From Alphaproteobacteria bacterium (lineage in GTDB: Bacteria; Pseudomonadota; Alphaproteobacteria; Rickettsiales; Rickettsiaceae), in contig JAHDBQ010000031.1 of NCBI GenBank assembly GCA_020630305.1, positions 1,553-8,043 on the forward strand: a DNA stretch of 6,491 bases. The letters run 5' to 3'. Below are positions 4,269 through 6,491 of this stretch, piece by piece. Position numbers and translations under genes: made by a program. The notes below the pieces were generated by a model. The model saw only the letters and a program-made list of their open reading frames with translations. It searched no databases and was not told where the DNA came from. Numbering within the stretch: the first letter of the stretch is position 1; each line of letters starts with the position of its first letter.

Positions 4269-5606
4269 TTGAGCTCTTATCAAGAAATAGAAGATTTTAT
4301 GACGATGCCCGAGCGCAAGCTTTACAATAGATGGCGAGTTCGTATTTTGATATCCATCATAATGGGTTATGGGATGTATTATCTATGCCGCCAGAACTTT
4401 TCTATGATTATGCCTGCATATATGGAAGAATTTGGTTACTCAAAAACAGAGCTTGGTGCTATATTGTCAGAAGCTGCTATTGTATATGGAATTGGCAAAT
4501 TCGTTAATGGGTACTTTAGTGACCAGTCAAATGCTAGATATTTTATGCCACTTGGCCTTGCTGCATCCGCAATCATAAATTTCTCTCTTGGTTTTGCTAA
4601 TGAATCATTGATATTCCTAGGCTTTCTATGGGTGATTAATAATTGGTTTCAATCTATGGGCTGGCCACCAGCCGCAAGAATGCTTACCCATTGGTTTTCA
4701 CCTAAAGAACTTGGTGCAAAGTGGGCGCTTGGAGCTTCTTCACATCAGATAGGTGGTGCAATAACAATTGTTTTTACAGGGTATTTAGTAGAGCAATATG
4801 GTTGGAGATATGCTTTTTATCTACCAGGAATTATAGCTTTTGTTGCTTCTATTTTATTATACTCAGCTTTAAGAGATTCCCCAACAGAACTAGGAATGCC
4901 GCCGGTGGAGATGTACAAAGGAGAAAAGAAATTTGAAGAAAATTGTACTGAAGAAGAAAATATTAGTACCATGGAAATAATAGAAAAAGTATTTTTAAAT
5001 CTAAATATATGGTTCATAGCGCTGGCTAATTTATGTCTGTATATAGTCAGAATAGGCATAATATTTTGGGCTCCAATCTTCTTAAAAGAGCTTAAAGAAA
5101 TAGAATTAACAGAGGGTAAATATTATGTTGCAGCATATGAGGTTATCGGCCTACTTGGAGGTTTTTGTGCTGGCTATGCTTCAGATACATTAACCAAAGG
5201 CCAAAGAGGTCCTATTGCTGCATTATACATGATACTTTTAGCATTTTCGCTTGCGGTTTTATGGCAAATACCAGTGGGGTATGATATAATCATAGCTGTA
5301 ATGATGGTTTTAGTTGGCTTTTTTGTTTATGGACCACAAGTTTTAGTTGGAGTAGCTTCTGCTGATTTTTCATCTAAAAAAGCGATCGGAACTGCAAATG
5401 GATTTGTTGGAAGCATGGCTTATATTGGCGCAGCAATTTCTGGAGGAGTGATTGGAAAATTAGTTGACAATCATGGCTGGAATGCGGCTTTTATGTTCTT
5501 TATTGGATCTGCTATTTTAGGCTGCTTCTGCTTTTTATTAACATGGGTACAAAGTGAAAGAAATAAATCCTCTCGTATAGATGGTATTTATAATACTCGC
5601 AACTAA
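4269..5606 (+). CDS. Organophosphate:phosphate antiporter, OPA family of the MFS (UhpT/UhpC/GlpT-like)
   Basis: OPA carriers exchange a phosphorylated organic compound for inorganic phosphate across the inner membrane, by a rocker-switch of two six-helix halves. The 445 residues fit 12 membrane helices with a hydrophilic loop at 205-235 in the middle. Family marks: YYLCRQNF (37-44) with substrate/phosphate Arg41, SDQSNARYFM (84-93), the MGWPP motif (130-134), His159 in SSHQIGG (aligned by me with GlpT His165), and Arg261 in YIVRIGI (aligned with GlpT Arg269). FVYGPQVLVG (352-361) is another conserved stretch. The Lys that usually follows the first Arg in this family is Gln42 here. As I recall the sequences, the SDxSNARYFM and GPQxLxG parts look nearer to UhpC/UhpT than to GlpT, so hexose phosphate or glycerol-3-phosphate are both possible. 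No uhpAB-like sensor genes are next to it, so transport rather than sensing is likelier. In an intracellular bacterium this would import host metabolites. The start is TTG behind AGGGAGG. Confidence 0.9.
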   Translation: MSSYQEIEDFMTMPERKLYNRWRVRILISIIMGYGMYYLCRQNFSMIMPAYMEEFGYSKTELGAILSEAAIVYGIGKFVNGYFSDQSNARYFMPLGLAASAIINFSLGFANESLIFLGFLWVINNWFQSMGWPPAARMLTHWFSPKELGAKWALGASSHQIGGAITIVFTGYLVEQYGWRYAFYLPGIIAFVASILLYSALRDSPTELGMPPVEMYKGEKKFEENCTEEENISTMEIIEKVFLNLNIWFIALANLCLYIVRIGIIFWAPIFLKELKEIELTEGKYYVAAYEVIGLLGGFCAGYASDTLTKGQRGPIAALYMILLAFSLAVLWQIPVGYDIIIAVMMVLVGFFVYGPQVLVGVASADFSSKKAIGTANGFVGSMAYIGAAISGGVIGKLVDNHGWNAAFMFFIGSAILGCFCFLLTWVQSERNKSSRIDGIYNTRN

Positions 5607-5610
5607 ACAC

Positions 5611-5638
5611 TTGCACAAATAATTGATATTAGTATACT
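5611..5638 (+). promoter_or_regulatory. Candidate promoter of lpxD
   Basis: TATACT (5633-5638) is a good -10 box; TTGCAC (5611-5616), 16 bases upstream, is a mediocre -35. Transcription would start near 5645, about 51 bases before the lpxD ATG. The leader would begin with a small hairpin, GCAATC (5646-5651) with GATTGC (5655-5660), which has no T-run and so is not a terminator for the antiporter gene. No other terminator is visible between the two genes, so readthrough is possible. Confidence 0.4.
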
Positions 5639-5695
5639 TTTATTAGCAATCAATGATTGCGCTCAAATCATCAATACCCGTAGAAAGGAATTATT

Positions 5696-6491
5696 ATGAA
5701 CGATCATTTTTTTTACAAAAATAATGGACCATTTACCATCAAACAGATAGCTGAATTTATTGGAGCTAAAGTAGAAAATATTACTGAAGACAAAATGCTT
5801 TCTAGCATTAATTCTCTAACTGACTCTGGTAATAATGATCTTTCTTTCCTTAGCAATAATAAATATAAAAAGGATTTTTTTGCATCCAGCGCTTGCGCAT
5901 GTATTGTTGGTAATGATTTTGATGCTCAAGATAGCAGTATTATACTACTTAGAACGGATAACCCATATCATTCATATAATAAAGCAATTGATTTATTTTA
6001 CTCTCCGATAAAAAAAAGAGAGCCAAAAATTTGCCCCTCTGCTTATATTTCACCAAAAGCCAAGATTGGCACAGATTGCTACATTGGTCACAATGTGGTG
6101 ATAGAAGATGATGTAGTAATTGGAAATAAATCCATAATCGAATCTGGAAGCTTTATTGACCAAGGAGTAGTTATTGGTAATAATGCACGAATTGACTCAC
6201 ATGTAACAATAGCTAATACAATAATTGGTAATGATGTAGTTATTTTATCAGGCGCAAGAATAGGTAATGACGGCTTCGGATTTTCAACAGAAAAAGGCGT
6301 ACATAAAAAAATATATCATACTGGTAGGGTAATTATTGGTAATGATGTAGAAATTGGTGCTAATAGCTGCATTGATCGTGGATCAATGAATGATACAATC
6401 ATAGAAGATATGTGTAGAATAGATAATTTAGTCCAGGTTGGGCATAATGTACGCGTTAAGCGCGGCGCAATATTAGTGTCACAAGTTGGAA
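5696..6491 (+). CDS. lpxD: UDP-3-O-acylglucosamine N-acyltransferase LpxD, cut by the right edge
   Basis: LpxD adds the second 3-hydroxyacyl chain to UDP-3-O-acyl-glucosamine, using acyl-ACP, the third step of lipid A synthesis in the cytoplasm. The 265 visible residues cover most of the usual 340 or so. Residues 10-108 match the N-terminal uridine-binding domain ([14 protein letters not shown], then [10 protein letters not shown]). From about 112 the left-handed beta-helix begins with hexapeptide repeats such as [19 protein letters not shown]. Typical LpxD motifs follow: [11 protein letters not shown] (186-196), [20 protein letters not shown] (210-229) and [11 protein letters not shown] (242-252), where His250 should be the catalytic His (E. 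coli His239). AAAGGA lies a good distance before the ATG at 5696. The final repeats and the C-terminal helix lie beyond the window. fabZ and lpxA often follow in Rickettsia, which cannot be seen here. Its presence shows the organism makes lipid A. Confidence 0.96.
   Translation, partial: MNDHFFYKNNGPFTIKQIAEFIGAKVENITEDKMLSSINSLTDSGNNDLSFLSNNKYKKDFFASSACACIVGNDFDAQDSSIILLRTDNPYHSYNKAIDLFYSPIKKREPKICPSAYISPKAKIGTDCYIGHNVVIEDDVVIGNKSIIESGSFIDQGVVIGNNARIDSHVTIANTIIGNDVVILSGARIGNDGFGFSTEKGVHKKIYHTGRVIIGNDVEIGANSCIDRGSMNDTIIEDMCRIDNLVQVGHNVRVKRGAILVSQVG

Noticed and set aside
5646..5660. Hairpin GCAATC/GATTGC as terminator of the antiporter gene
   Set aside because: The stem is only 6 bp and is followed by gctcaaatca, not a T-run; it lies in the expected lpxD leader.
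1..6491. CRISPR array, tRNA genes, insertion sequence or toxin-antitoxin pair
   Set aside because: I saw no spaced direct repeats, no tRNA cloverleaf, no transposase motifs or terminal repeats, and no paired small genes; the small ORFs at 316-1851 are better read as pieces of one broken gene.

Overview
The window is AT-rich bacterial DNA and looks like an alphaproteobacterium of the Rickettsiales type. The evidence is a decayed ankyrin-repeat gene, a compact SRP RNA-dnaX-ybaB block whose DnaX is about 511 residues, a sugar-phosphate/phosphate antiporter of the kind intracellular bacteria use to import host phosphorylated metabolites, and lipid A synthesis (LpxD). The presence of lpxD argues against the LPS-less members (Anaplasma, Ehrlichia, Wolbachia, Orientia) and favours a Rickettsia-like, Midichloria-like or protist-endosymbiont lineage. 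This placement is inference from gene content; no 16S gene is present.

Layout. 1-128 (+): the 3' end of an unidentified reading frame, followed by weak terminator-like hairpins. 316-1851 (+): what appears to be one broken ankyrin-repeat gene of about 510 codons. It is now split into four pieces by two single-base frameshifts (at A-runs near 379-382 and 1306-1309) and two in-frame stops (782-784 and 1378-1380). Its good ribosome binding site now serves only a 24-codon ORF. 1852-1992: a convergent intergenic region with two inverted repeats. 1993-4099 (-): a promoter, the SRP RNA (ffs), dnaX (clamp-loader tau) and ybaB (nucleoid-associated protein) read in that order on the minus strand. 4100-4268: a divergent promoter region. 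4269-5606 (+): an organophosphate:phosphate antiporter (OPA family of the MFS) that starts at TTG behind a near-perfect Shine-Dalgarno. 5607-5695: a short spacer with a plausible promoter. 5696-end (+): lpxD, cut by the window edge after 265 codons.

How the genes work together. The ffs-dnaX-ybaB block is housekeeping: protein targeting to the membrane, replication clamp loading and a DNA-binding protein. The antiporter and LpxD are both envelope functions but are probably separate transcription units, since lpxD has its own candidate promoter. The ankyrin region is the only accessory part of the window, and it shows decay rather than a working system. I did not find convincing evidence for a novel multi-gene system here. 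The observations most worth checking are the broken ankyrin gene with its unrecognised C-terminal domain, and the arrangement of regulatory signals around the SRP RNA.
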